From Solea solea (Eukaryota; Chordata; Actinopteri; Pleuronectiformes; Soleidae): a stretch of 64,000 bases of DNA. The notes beneath the pieces were generated by a model. That model searched no databases. It worked only from the letters and a program-made list of their open reading frames with translations, and was not told the DNA's origin. The stretch lies in NCBI RefSeq assembly GCF_958295425.1, contig NC_081138.1, positions 7,118,302 through 7,182,301 on the forward strand. The letters are read 5' to 3'. Positions within the stretch are counted from its first letter, which is position 1. Each line of letters opens with the position of its first letter. The position numbers were made by a program, and so were the translations under genes. This document shows positions 33,291-45,484 of this stretch, in pieces.

Positions 33291-34774
33291 AAATGTATTT
33301 TGAGAGACCAACACAAAGAAGTTGGGAGAAAATATTAGATGGTTTTCAAAATGATTTATAAATATGTATCTGATTGTTGAGTGCTCACCCCACTTTATTG
33401 TGAAATGTAAAAAGTCTAAGTGTAACCAAGAGTGTAACAATGACGAACCAGAAGGACATCCCTAAAACTGGATGAAACATGGTACTAAACTGTGACCTCA
33501 TCCGCGACCTTATGTGCAGTTTCTTTTTGATCGTTACCATGACAAATAAGGTTCAGTTTTCCTGCTGCTGTTGCACCCCGGATTCCTCAGATGGTAGGGT
33601 CGAAAGATCGTTATGGCAGTTTAGGTTGGAAGCATTTCTTCTCTACATAGTTGGTGATTTATAAGCTCCTGTGGATGTGCAACCCAAGCGCAACAGTTGG
33701 GGGGAAAGAAAGGCCGAATCAAAATGAAAATGACTGGACTGGAATTACATTTTCAGTATGACCTATCACATCCACCGTGTGATTAACTTTGGAAGAAGCA
33801 GACAATTTTCTATTGCACACAAAACCGGACTAGCTTTCAAAAGGAAAATACAAACAGAACTAATCTAATTAATCATGACACACTGATACAATCTTTCAGA
33901 GGAGTATAAATGGTTGTATATATATATATATATATTTTGTAATGTGTTTTCATTAATGAGTTGCACTGCTTCAAATATCTAATTATAGATACATTTTGCA
34001 TCATAAATGTATAAATGTATTTATTGTGGACTATATATCATTCCGTATGAACACAACTTTTATTTTGAAATTCGGCAAAATACGAATATCTATCTATATA
34101 ATGTTTAGCTCATATTGTCCACCCCAACAGAAACAATCCCCCATACAGTTGGAATTTTATCACATGACCAGATTTGAAGCTCTCCGAGGTCTTTTCAGCT
34201 TCTGATCGGCCCTGTGGTTGTACAGTATAATGATGCATGAAAGCAATGATTCCAGAAAAGTGTATAGTGTAGTGGGAAAGAAAAAAAGAAATGCTTATGG
34301 GGCATTTGAAAGTAATAGTCCATAAAGTATTTAATAAACCAAGCTAAATTAAGTAGCTTCTCAGGCAGTGTTAAATATTAACATTAAATAACAGAGACCT
34401 CTCTTTTCCTCTTTTATCCTTAAAACACCAAACAGAGAGCATTACATCACTTTCTTCTAGGTCAGTTTCCTGCATTGACAGGAGATCAATAAGACATCCT
34501 GTTATCCTCTCATGGTGTTTGGAGATCATGTCAGCATGGAGTGATGAATGGCAGAAGAACAGGCTCAGCAGATGGGAAAAATGAGCTGTGGGGGGAACAT
34601 AGGGGTCACCCAGGTTAATGATATTGGCTGTGATTATTTGCAGGTGTGAAAGATCCAAGATGAATTGTTCAGGAGCAACGCTTGAATGACAAGAGGTGAG
34701 GTATGGCTACAATCAAAGCGGCATGAGCTCTGCACAACATTTACTGGGCTGGAATGACAATATAGGGACTGCAT
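33291..34774. other. No recognisable gene
   Basis: (TA)n at ~33917-33936. A 95-codon minus frame at 34371-34658 is not low-complexity but has no domain I recognise. Confidence 0.45.
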
Positions 34775-35037
34775 CGTCTTATGGTGGCTGGCACTGTTGC
34801 CTCACAGCAAGATGGTCACCCGTTGGAATGCTGGTTTGTCCAAGGGCCTTTCTATGTGGAGTTTTCATGTTCTCCCCGTGTGTGTGTGAGTATTCTCTGG
34901 TTTCATCCTACAGTCCCAAAAAAAGAAAATGGACACTCTAAATTGACCATTGACCTACGTCATCTGGGATTGGCTCCAGCCCCTCAGCTACCCTCATGTG
35001 GAAGATAATGTGGAAGACAACGAGTGAACATGAAATC
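34775..35037 (+). mobile_element. SINE (V/DANA-like) with decayed head
   Basis: Starts GGTGGCTGGCACTGTTGCCT (tRNA-like head, A box degraded), continues CAAGGGCCTTTCTATGTGGA, TTCATGTTCTCCCCGTGTGT, GACACTCTAAATTGACCATT and ends CCTCATGTGGAAGATAATGT plus GAGTGAAC. The central part is shortened compared with 7615-7999. Confidence 0.85.
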
Positions 35038-35179
35038 ACAAGATTGCAGATGATGATAAAGAAGGACCCTTGCCTGTATATAAAAGGCTTTATTTTAAAG
35101 GGCAATACACTGAGTGGTACAAACATACTTTAGGGTACTATTCAATTTGCAGACAGGTTGGAGTATGACTGAAAATGGA

Positions 35180-35398
35180 AAGGGAACTTGGCTTGTAACC
35201 GGAAGGTTGCCGGTTCAAGTCCCCACCAGGTCAAGAGGGCTGGGGTACCCCTGAGCAAGGTACCCAACCCCCATTATTCCCCGGGCGCTACTCAGTGTGG
35301 CAGCCCACTGCTCCTAATTCTAGGATGGGTCAAATGCAGAGAAACAATTTCCCTAAGGGGATTAATAAATCTTAAATCTAAATCTAATCTAATCTAAA
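35180..35398 (+). mobile_element. tRNA-derived SINE with L2-type tail
   Basis: Head: CTTGTAACCGGAAGGTTGCC followed by B box GGTTCAAGTCC (35212-35222). The body has CAAGGTACCCAACCCCCATT and CAGCCCACTGCTCC. Tail: CAATTTCCCTAAGGGGATTA, ATAAATC and (ATCTA)n (35375-35397), the same terminal repeat as the L2-type LINE at 962-1262. The head is shared with 11345-11652, which has a different tail. Confidence 0.85.
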
Positions 35399-35446
35399 AC
35401 ACAAAACAAGAGCTACCCAAAAGAAAAACCCAGGATGATGGGATAA

Positions 35447-35631
35447 GCACTTTTTGTCCCCGCCCACCTCTGTGCTACTGCTGTATACACACAAATGCTC
35501 CCTAGGTAAGGTGTTTGATGGTAGACAGATGAAGGATGCAACATACAAATAGTGCAATACTATTTCTGCTTATGAAGACCAACATTATAGGGCATAGTAA
35601 TATCACCAGAAGTTACATACTGCAGCTTTAA
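35447..35631 (+). repeat. Dispersed repeat family R2, copy 2
   Basis: CTGCTGTATACACACAAATG, ATGAAGGATGCAACATACAA, TATGAAGACCAACATTATAG and AGTTACATACTGCAGCTTTA in family order. Confidence 0.65.
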
Positions 35632-36589
35632 GATGCACTATTTAGTGGGCAGAAAATGAGCAGATGAATAATATTTTCCTCCGCACAGTAGTTTCATCTA
35701 CACCATTTTAAATTTAAACAGCTCAGCTGCATGCAAATGATTGTCAGGGCGAATCAAAGATACACATCCATTTAAACTCATTCTCACACTGCAAACTAAA
35801 GACATGGTTTCAAGGACGTTTGTGGAATATGCTTAATTTTACAACCACATATGCCTACATATTTTGCATCTGATATAAATTTATTTGCTCTGTTTATAAT
35901 TCATCTGCATGTCCATCAACACCCAGTTCTGGGAATACATACATACACATACACATATATGTATTATATTAAATAAATCAGTGAAATAAACTCAATATTT
36001 CTAATTCAATTTGACATGTATTGATTAAAAAAACACATTGAATCGACACAAATTAATGAATTAAAAAAAAAATGTAAGCCTTTTTTATTTTTTTAGAATT
36101 TGAATTTCTAACACGTTCTAACTCCTTCATTTAACGTTACAAAGCCAAAGCAATAACCTAGGTATTGTCTGAAATTAAAGGTAATAAGTGTATTTTAAGA
36201 TCATGTAATACCCAGCATAAACAGTAGATATTTTATTTTGGAAGTGCATTTACAGTGCGTTGTCACCCTCGTTTGGGAAGCACAAACATCTCAAAAGATA
36301 AGTCCAGAGGAAACACTTGCCTGCATATATCCACATAAATCTCATATATCAGGATATCGCCTTAACATATCCACATTTATATATATGGTGATATTCAAAG
36401 GAACATCTTCCATTAGCTGTAATGTAGAGATTATTCATCATTTGTGGACATGTTGTCCATATGTGTCAAACAGTCAGTGTGCAGGATGTAGGTCACTGCT
36501 GCAATGGATGTATTAGGCCAGACTTGATTTTATTGTGAGGCATTTAAGTTCTTGTAATTTAATGATTATGACAAGGGTCCATTTTCATA
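35632..36589. other. No recognisable gene
   Basis: AT-rich with short A-runs; TA/CA-rich 35935-35960. Frame 36238-36516 (92 codons) has no known domain. Confidence 0.45.
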
Positions 36590-36900
36590 AGGCACACATT
36601 TAATTAGCCACAGAGATGCGAGGCTTCCCAGCCAGCCTGTCACTGTGATAAAAGCACACAGCATGTGTCTCAAGCCAATCAATAAAGTGACCTCCCACGG
36701 AGCTGTTTATGTCCCATGCATCTGACACATAATCAATTGATAAAAGTGGAATGATAAAATTGAACATATTAGATGCTCACTTTGGAGTCGCCGGCAATTT
36801 ATACATGAGCTGCACGAATGACCGTCATTCTAAAAAATGATGGATGGGAAATGAGTGGGGAACAACAGGAAGTCAGTGATGAGGGTGGAGATGATGAGAA
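36590..36900. other. Repeat-free block, possible conserved noncoding element
   Basis: Compositionally balanced, with TAATTAG, AATCAATAAAGTGACC and AATCAATTGATAAAAG (paired homeodomain/PBX-like cores) and no repeat signature. Confidence 0.2.
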
Positions 36901-37189
36901 TGTATCAAGTTGATATTGAGTGGTATACACACACAAAATGATACAGTAATCCATATCATATATTATATATCGGATGCTATAATCCTACAGTATATAATTT
37001 TCTGAATGGCAACACACTGGATCAAGTGATTACTTATCGATCATCTTTACAAATATTCTATATCTTGAGAAATTTCACATGTCTTCCAAAGACAGCACTT
37101 TAGTGGTGTGAAGAGCAACAGAAGGAATATAATAGAATGGAATAAATAAAACCACAATGTTCCCCATCGTCTCTGTTCTGTTTCAGTAT
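36901..37189. other. No recognisable feature
   Basis: AT-rich. Confidence 0.5.
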
Positions 37190-37425
37190 TCTAGATAATG
37201 ATGTTTATTCTTATATGTCCTTTTAATGAATTTGAAGCAAATCATTATTTTATGCTGAAACCTTATTTTTAACTTTTTTTTTTCTCCTGTTCTATTTTTC
37301 TGTATTTTGTTTTTTGTATTTATTTCTAAATTGTTTTTATTTTTATTCCTCCAATTCTAACTTGTTCATATAAAGCACATGGAGTTGCCTTTGTGTATGA
37401 AATCCGCTATATGCCTATTGCATAT
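37190..37425 (+). mobile_element. L2-type LINE 3' untranslated relic
   Basis: A T-rich untranslated stretch leads to CATATAAAGCACATGGAGTT and GCCTTTGTGTATGAAATCCG, resembling the L2 3' end (TAAAGCACTTTGAGTTGCCT...). Confidence 0.55.
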
Positions 37426-37487
37426 TAAAAAAATAATCTCTAAATACACAGCACTTACATGAGGCAAAAGAATAAAAGTACAAGTAT

Positions 37488-37580
37488 TAAATGGTCTGTA
37501 ATTATATAGCGCTTTTAACCCACAACCTTCAAGTTGAAAGACAACTCGCTCTACCACTGAGCTACCATGGGGCAACTTTT
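37488..37580 (-). mobile_element. SINE class C, head joined directly to tail
   Basis: On the minus strand: ATGGTAGCTCAGTGGTAGAG (intact A box TAGCTCAGTGG), GAGTTGTCTTTCAACTTGAA, GGTTGTGGGTT, then immediately AAAAGCGCTATATAATTACA. The body present in 43900-44155 is deleted. Confidence 0.75.
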
Positions 37581-38938
37581 AGTTTACTCTGATTGTGTCT
37601 GGCTACAAACAAAGAATACACCTGCACACCAATCACAATACAATGTATACTGTGTACCAGTTTGTAAAGACTGAAGAAGATTTATTTTTGTTTTATGTAG
37701 AGAAAAAAAATATAAATAAGATAAATTGAAGCAAACTCAATATAGGGCTTCCTGTAAGTGTGAAGGTTTCATTTCTTGTATAATGTTTTAATCATTTTAG
37801 ACCTGTCAATGTGCTTTAGCGCCTCTGTTCTGTCCATGGATCTGGTCATTAATTAACAAAAAAAGTCTCTAAAGTGAGCCTTTGTGTGCAGATACAGAGT
37901 AGAAGAGAGCCCTTCAGATTTTAAAATAGAGCCAGGACTGAAAGGCCCCGAGAACAAAAAGACATCCTCACCCACATACCCATCGCTAACAACATTAATT
38001 ACCATAATAATAAGCAGTCTCATTATTTCTGCACAGGTTGTGTGTGCTTTGAAAGAAGTGCACCCTTCAGAGGACGTGGGATATTTCAGAATGTACTCCA
38101 CCAAGGTTAGAAAGTGAAATAAGGGATAGGCTGGTTAAAATGTACACCTGCCCCGAGAATCTAACATCTCGAGGCTCTATTGCTCTGAATAATTTGCACA
38201 GGCAGGAGCACACAGAGTGTGTCTCTGAGCTAGTTCCATGTCCACAGGCACAGTTTGACACTGGGTGGGTTTAGGAGGAATACATAATGAGTGGGAGTTT
38301 TAGGAGTCAATGTCAGCCATGACCGATTAATTTAACTGTTCCCCTAATTCCTAATAAAAGCAGTGGATTCAGCAAAGCTGCTCCAGTGCAGACGTTCTTC
38401 TCAACCCATGCTGATCCACCCTAAATAGACATATGGCATCTTAATTAATTACTTTAGTAGAGGACGTTTATTTGTTTTTTACAGTCCAAGGTGAAGATTG
38501 GACATTGTTGCTACCTGAAACCAAGTCACTATGCGTTTTTTAATATGGTTCTCATGCAGCTTTTATGTCACATTATCTGTTATCAAGATAAAAGTCTTGA
38601 TAAAAATCAGATGCTGAGTGCAGGGTACTCTTTTTGTTTTTGTTATCTTTTGTTTTGTATGTCCATGTGAATATTGCTTACTGTCGAAAGTCTGAGTAAG
38701 TTGCTGCAAAAAAACTGAAAAAAAAGTTGTTATAGAAATTATAATTTCCGTCCAAGCACAGCTCCCCAGTAGAGGATTTCCAAATTCTATACTATTTGAT
38801 TTAAACTCACAAGCTGCACCCGTGACACATATAAACCTGCTTCTGTGTTTATTCTCATGTACCAGTGAGAGACATCAATCACAGGAACAAGTCAGTAAGA
38901 TAAGGGTTTTCGTATCATGACTTCTGTATAAAGCGCTC
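37581..38938. other. No recognisable gene; partly repeat-free
   Basis: Bases ~37900-38420 are free of repeat signatures and less AT-rich. Overlapping frames (37853-38104 minus, 37884-38117 plus) show no domain. Confidence 0.4.
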
Positions 38939-38941
38939 TTG

Positions 38942-39215
38942 CCTTTGCGTTCTCTGGTTTCCTCCCACAGTCCAAAAACATGCAGTTTTGGGGATGAGGT
39001 GAATTGGACACTCTAAATTGACCGTAGGTGTGAGTGTGAGAGTGGATGATTGTTTGTCTTTATGTGGCCCTGCGATGGACTGGCGAACCGTCCAGAATGT
39101 ACCCAACCTATATCAGCTAAGATGGGCACAGCACCCCCCACGACCCTCATGTGGAGGACAAAGCGGTAGAAGATGAATGCATGAATGGATTAATGGATGG
39201 ATGGATGCATGGACT
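38942..39215 (+). mobile_element. SINE (V/DANA-like), 5'-truncated, with GATG-type tail
   Basis: CTGGTTTCCTCCCACAGTCC, AAAACATGCAGTTTTGGGGA, ACACTCTAAATTGACCGTAG, GGCCCTGCGATGGACTGGCG, CACGACCCTCATGTGGAGGA and CAAAGCGGTAGAAGATGAAT, then a (GGAT)n tail to 39212. Apart from the missing head it is well preserved. Confidence 0.9.
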
Positions 39216-40149
39216 TCTGTGTGAGTAAAAATGTACTGACCTTGGAATAATGTCGCTCAAGGAAAAAACAAGAGAGGCTCTTCAGATATATCATGTAAAT
39301 CACATCATGTTGAGATAATGATTGTGACATTAATCATCCTTAAAATTGGTCTAATCCTAAAAGAAGATTGGAGTAATGACTGAACAGGAAACAAATGCAC
39401 TTCACAAAGAGCCCACTTCAAAATCAGGACAGCCGCTGAGGGTATTAGCAGACTTTTATTTTGGTCCAGTCTCTTAGCATATAAGCATATCAGTAATGTC
39501 CTTCTAAGACTTCAGTTATCTCGCCCTGTGGGTAAAAACGTATTAAAGATACATTCCACACTAAATTGTGCATTAGTATTCTGAAGGTGAATTATAGAGA
39601 AACACATATGCAGGACGTCTATACCGCTGGAATGTTATGAATTATCACTAAACTGGTGTTAGGTTGAAGATTCCTAACCCGAGGATACGATGAATACATA
39701 CTTTACTTTGAAACACGTTACCTTAACAAAATAATCAATAGTCAACGCATGCCCTGTTTTGTGACTAATGTTGAGAATGACATCAGCTTCCTGTCTTCAC
39801 ATCAAATTATTTTTGACAATTTAATTAACTTCATGCTGGGCTGTTGCTCTCTAACATATTTAATGTAAGGCAATTAAAAAAAACAAAAACAAAAACAATT
39901 AGGACATTAATGGCAAAAACAAAAGTGTGGTATTAATTTCATGTCTATGCATTTTGGACACTTTGGCTCTTGAGATTTCAGTCGTCACACACACACAGAA
40001 CCAATGGTGGCAATACATATAGCTTACATCGGTGGTTATTTTAAAATAAATAGACATTTCATAGTATCCTTCATTGTATTAGTTAATTCCATAAAATAAA
40101 ATACACATTTTTTGTCATTCCACAACTGTAATAATACATTTTTGGTGAC
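39216..40149. other. No recognisable gene
   Basis: AT-rich; (CA)n short run near 39989-40000. Confidence 0.5.
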
Positions 40150-40400
40150 AGGAAATAGACACACTTTTTCTTTCTTTTTCCTGTCAGAACTTGTGCTGTG
40201 GCATTTTGGATCAACTGATGGGTTTTAACAGACTTGTTAGAGCATTGTGGTATCGTGAAGAACTGCAGTCGTCAAATCTAGTATTCTCAGCGAACTTTAA
40301 GGACAACATGTTTCTAATTTTTGTAATATTTCACAGGTGGTAGAAGGCGTAAACTAAGCAGATGGGGTTTTAATCATGAAATTATGGTTTGAAGACATAG
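40150..40400. repeat. Interspersed teleost-type repeat fragment
   Basis: CTGTGGCATTTTGGATCAAC, GAACTGCAGTCGTCAAATCT and AACATGTTTCTAATTTTTGT follow the order of a common teleost noncoding repeat, related in style to 2800-3390. Confidence 0.4.
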
Positions 40401-42162
40401 GTGTAAAGCATCCTATCCCTAAATCTGTTCCCACAAAACCAAGACCTTCTTGGCACCACTTTGTGTTATTTTTAGCACAGATCTTTAACAAGTCATTGCA
40501 AAGTGAATCGTTGCCATGAGGACCTTCCTGAAATGGCTAATTCCTAGAATATGGTTCCATAAAGCTGAAATAAACAATTTCCCAGAGTGTTCTTTTAAAG
40601 GGTAACCTATACAAAACTAACATTGAGTGCAGTAAAATGAAAGTTTGCCCAGCTGGCTGAAATTGCAGTTTCGGAAATGCAAGGACATTTTACAAAGGGC
40701 GAAAAAAATTGGATGTTCCTCAAATATGTTCAGCAAAATTTAGTATCAAGTATGCTTGATTGACGTTCAAAAAGTGCAATAAAAAAAAGATAGTTTGAAA
40801 AGTTCTGAGAGTCTAGAGGTCAAGGAAGGAACACGATAAAAAAAAAAAATATATTCTGTTATATAGAACAAAACATTCAGTTTCTTTGCAGAGGGAGTGC
40901 CAGGGTTACGGACAGGCCTTCCCCTCCTCCTCCTCGCCACTCTAAGTAATGAGAAGCTATAAATGAGGTGGTTTGGATAGTGTTTATCTATGTGGCTCTG
41001 AGGAGGGTCAAGGTGCCCTTAGACACAGCAGTGTGTGGAGAGGTTGACTGCTGGGCATAATACTTCACACATCAGCTGCCTCTCACATATGGCTGTCCTC
41101 GACCGGCCACGGCTCCTGCCTCATCTGCCTCCCAGCACCTTGGTCTCCAAAGTTTGTTTTTCCAAACAGATTGTCTTCATCTGACTCCTTATTGTGTTGC
41201 CAAATCATCTCCCAAAAGCCAGCTGTTGATTTTATCCCATGCCCTCTCCTTCATTGTCATGACATGGCCATTACAAATCTGCCTCCACACCCTTGATACA
41301 TCCTCCCTAGCCCACAGCCTGCCCTTCATCCCTCCCCCTCCTGCACACACTGCCCTCACCCTGCCAAGCTTGGGGTAGGGTCACATCTGGAATGGAGAAT
41401 TATGGCCATTCCCATCGCGGCTCTTCCTTCCATCTCTCCACAGATGGCCAGTTGATTTTAAGCTCTGTACTGTACAGTGAATGCTGCCTGTTGGCATATA
41501 GAGGATGGTTAGCAAGTGGTTGAGGGTTTATTCAAAACAGATGCAAGGATTATTACAAAAAAAATTCACACTTAGAATTCATACCAAAGTAATGATCTGC
41601 TCATTCGACCATGGGAATTGGCCTGCTGTGAATACTGTATATTAGAGCAGTCATTCCCAGATACTGGGTACGGATATGCTGCTACGATTCAGGGAAAATA
41701 ATCTTCATGATGGAACAATTCGATATGACACCATGGCATTATTAGATGGAATACAATCATTACAGTTACAGTTAAGAACATACAGGTCTAACACACCAAT
41801 GCCCATACAACTAAACTATAGAAGAACATTTCAGAGATGTCAATTCCCATTTTGTAATGCCTTAAAGTGTGACTAAACTCCAAATCAGGTGTAAACCAAT
41901 ATATATGGGTATCTAGTCATTTTACTTATTTAATGTTATTAAAGAGTTTGAAGAGACGCAATGAGAAAAAACACCATAGCAGCTTCCTGCAATCGATTCA
42001 TAACATTAGGACATTGTTAAGTTCATAGTGCATAATTTAGATATAAACCTGAACTTAAAATTAACGATTGTGACAATATCTCACAGAATTTCAAAATAAG
42101 TGTTTGTTTTGATATGGAATAACATAAAGTTCTCTATACAAAATGTATTTTTAATGCAAAAT
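40401..42162. other. No recognisable gene
   Basis: A-runs at ~40782-40790 and ~40838-40849. The C/T-rich, less AT-rich segment 41050-41430 gives frames (41154-41378) of biased composition only. Confidence 0.5.
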
Positions 42163-42245
42163 GAATGTATACATAGAATGTATACATAGCATGTGACCCG
42201 CGGGCTGCATGTGACCCGCGGGCTGCAAGTTTGAGACCTCTAATC
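42163..42245. repeat. Two adjacent tandem duplications in a hAT-type end
   Basis: GAATGTATACATA occurs twice (42163-42188), then CATGTGACCCGCGGGCTG occurs twice (42190-42225), followed by CAAGTTTGAGACCTCT, the end motif of a common fish hAT-type element. Confidence 0.75.
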
Positions 42246-43005
42246 TGATCATGTTGTAACTCCTATATATTTGAATAATGAATAATGTTATATGTCTGAG
42301 ATATGTTTTAAAAAAAGTGCAGGAAATTAAATTGTGATTCACTACTGTATCTCTTAGAAAAGGCTGCTTTATCTATTTAAAATACTATGTGTTACTAGGT
42401 GTTACAGAAATGGCGGTAACAATAGTTAATAGCAAATGTAGAAAGATGCAAATTTACTCTTGTTTCGAATTAAAGTATACTGTGAAATGGGTCGCCATGG
42501 TTTGACATCTTTAAAAGTGGGTCCCGGATTTAGGGTTTGAGATGCTTTGGATGGATGAAGCGGAGAGTGACCGGTTTATCGGCATCAAGGGAGGAAGTTA
42601 AACCTAACGTACAGACTCCTGCCCTTTACACATGGTGAAGATTGACTGCTGTGTATGAATTCTCGTTGCTCACGTCCTTTATTGCATCACCAAATTGAAT
42701 GTTTGTGTTCTAACAGAGACCAACGTCCCCTTGATATGTCACTGATCCATGCACTTCATGTGAGTCTGCATTCAGTATCGATTACATGGTCTGAAAGAAG
42801 CCCGGCATGCACAAACACACACTTTACACCGTATTTACACATGCACTAAATGGAGACAGGGGAAGGGATCAAATCATCTACAGGGTTTTTTTATTCATGA
42901 AAACAGTGGCTTGTATTACATTTATTTGTGGTGTTCAATTTATGTAAACATTGTATGCTATACCTGTGTATATTTTCTTTTCTTTTCTGATGAAAGAGCC
43001 TAGAG
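42246..43005. other. No recognisable gene
   Basis: A repeat-like segment (GGGTCGCCATGGTTTGACAT ... GGGTTTGAGATGCT) at ~42488-42545 looks like another hAT-type end. Confidence 0.4.
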
Positions 43006-43629
43006 CAGGGATGTCAAATGTACGGCCCGCGGGCCAGAACCAGCCCACCATAAGGTCCAATCCGGCCTGCAAGATGAATTTGTGTAAACTACTGTTTTAA
43101 GAATGCGGCAGCACTGTGTATGTGAAGAGAGACAAGTCGGCTTATGGGCTGAGTTAGCATTACTCACTATGAAGTGGGGTAAATATGTGTTGTGTTCCAA
43201 GCCTGTTGAGAGAAATAAATGCGCAGACTCTTCCAGATCACCTGAGTGTCTGCCTGTCGATCCCCTATCTGCAGAAGTAAAGGTGTTAACCTGGAGCAGC
43301 CACAGCTCCTCCTCCCTCCCTGCGCTTCCCCGACCACTGTCCAGAAGAACAGCAGGAAATGTAACACTCTATTGAAGATAATCAACTGCATTAGTTAGAC
43401 ATACAGTAATTCCTCATTTTTCCCATGGGGTGACATTTTTATTAGCTTCCACTTTAGTTTCAGGAATACTACATAAATGTGCAGTGAAATAATTTCTAGA
43501 TCTGGTTTTTCATAATGTGTTTTGTGAAAAGATTTATCAAATGTAAAACAAAGGGTAAACCTTGGAGTTATTGTTCTTTTTAGGTTATTATGGTATTATC
43601 TTACTTGCCCGGCCCACTTGAGATCAGAC
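43006..43629. mobile_element. Non-autonomous hAT-type element, mostly complete
   Basis: The left end CAGGGATGTCAAATGTACGG with CCCGCGGGCCAGAACC is the typical start of a widespread fish hAT-type MITE. The right end CTTGCCCGGCCCACTTGAGA matches the usual inner part of the opposite terminus, but the last bases are lost. The interior is noncoding; frames 43103-43375 and 43167-43391 show no transposase motif. Confidence 0.65.
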
Positions 43630-43899
43630 ATCCATGGACTTGTGTATATTTTCCAGAGAATTCAGTGCATCAGGGATCTTTGAACAGCTGTTGGATGCTC
43701 TCAGTCATGGAAGGTGTTGACATCAAAGCTGAGGTGGTTTATGAGGATAAACCTGTCCAAGAACAAATGCAAGGCAGCTGCAATATATTGTTAAAAAAAA
43801 TCGCCTTTGTCCCTAGTCTCTTTGATGTGGAATGCCTTTGGTCAAATAGCTCGACTGATATACTCTCCGCAGCCCACCCTGCACAGCACATTAACCAAA
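43630..43899. other. No recognisable feature
   Basis: Part of a 156-codon open frame at 43590-44060 that begins in the hAT element and ends in a SINE, so it is not a gene. Confidence 0.5.
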
Positions 43900-44155
43900 G
43901 GAGCAGCTGTGGATCAGTTGAAGAGGAAGGTTGTGGGTTTTATCCCCAGCTCTGCTGTGTCCCAGTGCAAGACACTGAACCTCACATTGCTCCTGAGAGC
44001 ATGTCAGTGGGTATGATGGTTGTGCTGCAGAATCAGCACATAAATGTGCTGTATGTGTGAGTGAATATGTGAACGAAAGACCTGTAGTGTAAATCAGCTT
44101 TGAATGGTCATCAACACAAGAAAAGTGCAGTATAAATACAGGCCGTTTACTTCAG
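43900..44155 (+). mobile_element. SINE class C (fish tRNA-derived type)
   Basis: GGTTGTGGGTTTTATCCCCA (decayed B box), GTGCAAGACACTGAACCTCA, CATTGCTCCTGAGAGCATGT, then GACCTGTAGTGTAAATCAGC, TTTGAATGGTCATCAACACA and AGTGCAGTATAAATACAGGC, the standard tail of this SINE class. No target duplication was recognised. Confidence 0.75.
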
Positions 44156-44411
44156 TTTACTCACAACAAAGTGCCTAAACATGCCACAGTAAATAAAAAA
44201 TGGGTAAAAAGGGTATTCAATATTGTAGCTTGGAGCCCCTGTGAAAGAAGAAAAATTAAAAACGTTAAGTCAAACTTTATTGCGTTTATGTCTATTTCTG
44301 GGTTTCATGTAACCAACGTATACTATAGTAGTAAATGAAAATTAACAGTTTCAAGAGTAAACATTTATGACTGTAGTCCTGTTTATGATCTATTATTCTC
44401 AACTCAAGGTT
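44156..44411. other. No recognisable feature
   Basis: AT-rich. Confidence 0.5.
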
Positions 44412-44474
44412 TCTGATGTAGCTCAGTGGTAGAGTGTGGGCTTTACATCTATGAAGTTCAATCCCCAGCATCTT
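44412..44474 (+). pseudogene. tRNA-Ala-like pseudogene
   Basis: GATGTAGCTCAGTGGTAGAG (A box TAGCTCAGTGG) then a CTTTACAT anticodon-loop-like segment, TATGAAG, and TTCAATCCCCAGCATC (B box and 3' acceptor side) follow vertebrate tRNA-Ala from 5' to 3'. About 7-8 bases are missing between the anticodon stem and the T loop, and the anticodon position reads TAC instead of TGC, so it cannot be a functional alanine tRNA. It could also be the head of a tRNA-Ala-derived SINE that lost its body. Confidence 0.7.
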
Positions 44475-44828
44475 AACACAGTATCCACAACATCACTCGA
44501 TGTTTGTTTGGCGTAGACATATGTACATCAAGCAATGCAGTGTCAGAGCAAATAACCTAAATATCAACTTAACTTCTTTCCTGCACAAACATAAAGCACT
44601 TTCAGAAACCTATGTCCATTGAGGGCAATTTTCAAAAACTTTCAAGGACCTTGAAAAAAATAAATGAATCACACACTCAAGGATTTCAAGGACCCATGGG
44701 AACTGTGACTTATCATATTTACCTTCAAATATGACAGGAATTTCCTTTAAAATGTAATGTTCCCTATTTCCATCTATAGCTAAAACTTTTTTCAGCATTT
44801 GGCAAATGTTTCATCTTATAACTATAGA
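44475..44828. other. No recognisable feature
   Basis: AT-rich. Confidence 0.5.
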
Positions 44829-45482
44829 GTAGGGATGGTCGATATTTACCTTTTTATCGAATTCCGATATGCCGATACTGTCCAACATTTAATTTCCAAT
44901 TCCAATACCAACTGATACCAATACTGATATATGCAGGCTTTTTTCCCACAAAACAAATTTTAGGTCACATCACGTATCTCCACAAATAAACACCGTCCGT
45001 ACAAAATACAAAAAAATCTATTTAAATTATGGAAAAAGTGCCATTTATTTATCACATTTTCTCTCAACCGTGCAATTTTGATAACGACACATTTTTTACG
45101 AGGTACAAACAACACTTTAGAAGTGCGAAGTGAAGTGCAAAGAAAGGGAACAAATATAGACAGTCTCACTCCTTCGTCCATTACTTGGTCTAATAGAGTC
45201 ACTGAAATTATAAACTGGGCTCAATCAGCCCTGCTCCACATGAGCAATAAAAAGATGCACCATCAAGGTGGTATGCAATAAAAACAAGAAAGGTCACTGG
45301 ACTGAAATACAGCGGTTTGTGATGTCGTTTGCCGGTCAGTGCTGTCACTAAATACACCAGACTCCTGAGATTGTACACATGTCCCTGGTAATTGTTGGAG
45401 ATTAACCCATGTTTTTAGGATAGTTAAGTATTTTTAACTGATCTACAGTTTGGCATTGTTTGGCTTGATTCTTTTGTCGGAC
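44829..45482. repeat. GATAC-rich non-autonomous DNA element (hAT-like), right limit uncertain
   Basis: Starts AGTAGGGATGGTCGATATTT, then AATTCCGATATGCCGATACT and AATACCAACTGATACCAATA, a pattern found in many fish MITE-like elements. The interior is AT-rich without a transposase frame. Related fragments lie at 1278-1345 and 7535-8050. Confidence 0.5.
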
Positions 45483-45484
45483 GT

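Noticed and set aside
42163..42225. CRISPR-like short direct repeats
   Set aside because: Only two units each, without regular spacers, in eukaryotic repeat DNA.
43590..44060. 156-codon open frame
   Set aside because: It spans the end of a hAT-type element, unique sequence and a SINE body, so it is a chance read-through of repeats.
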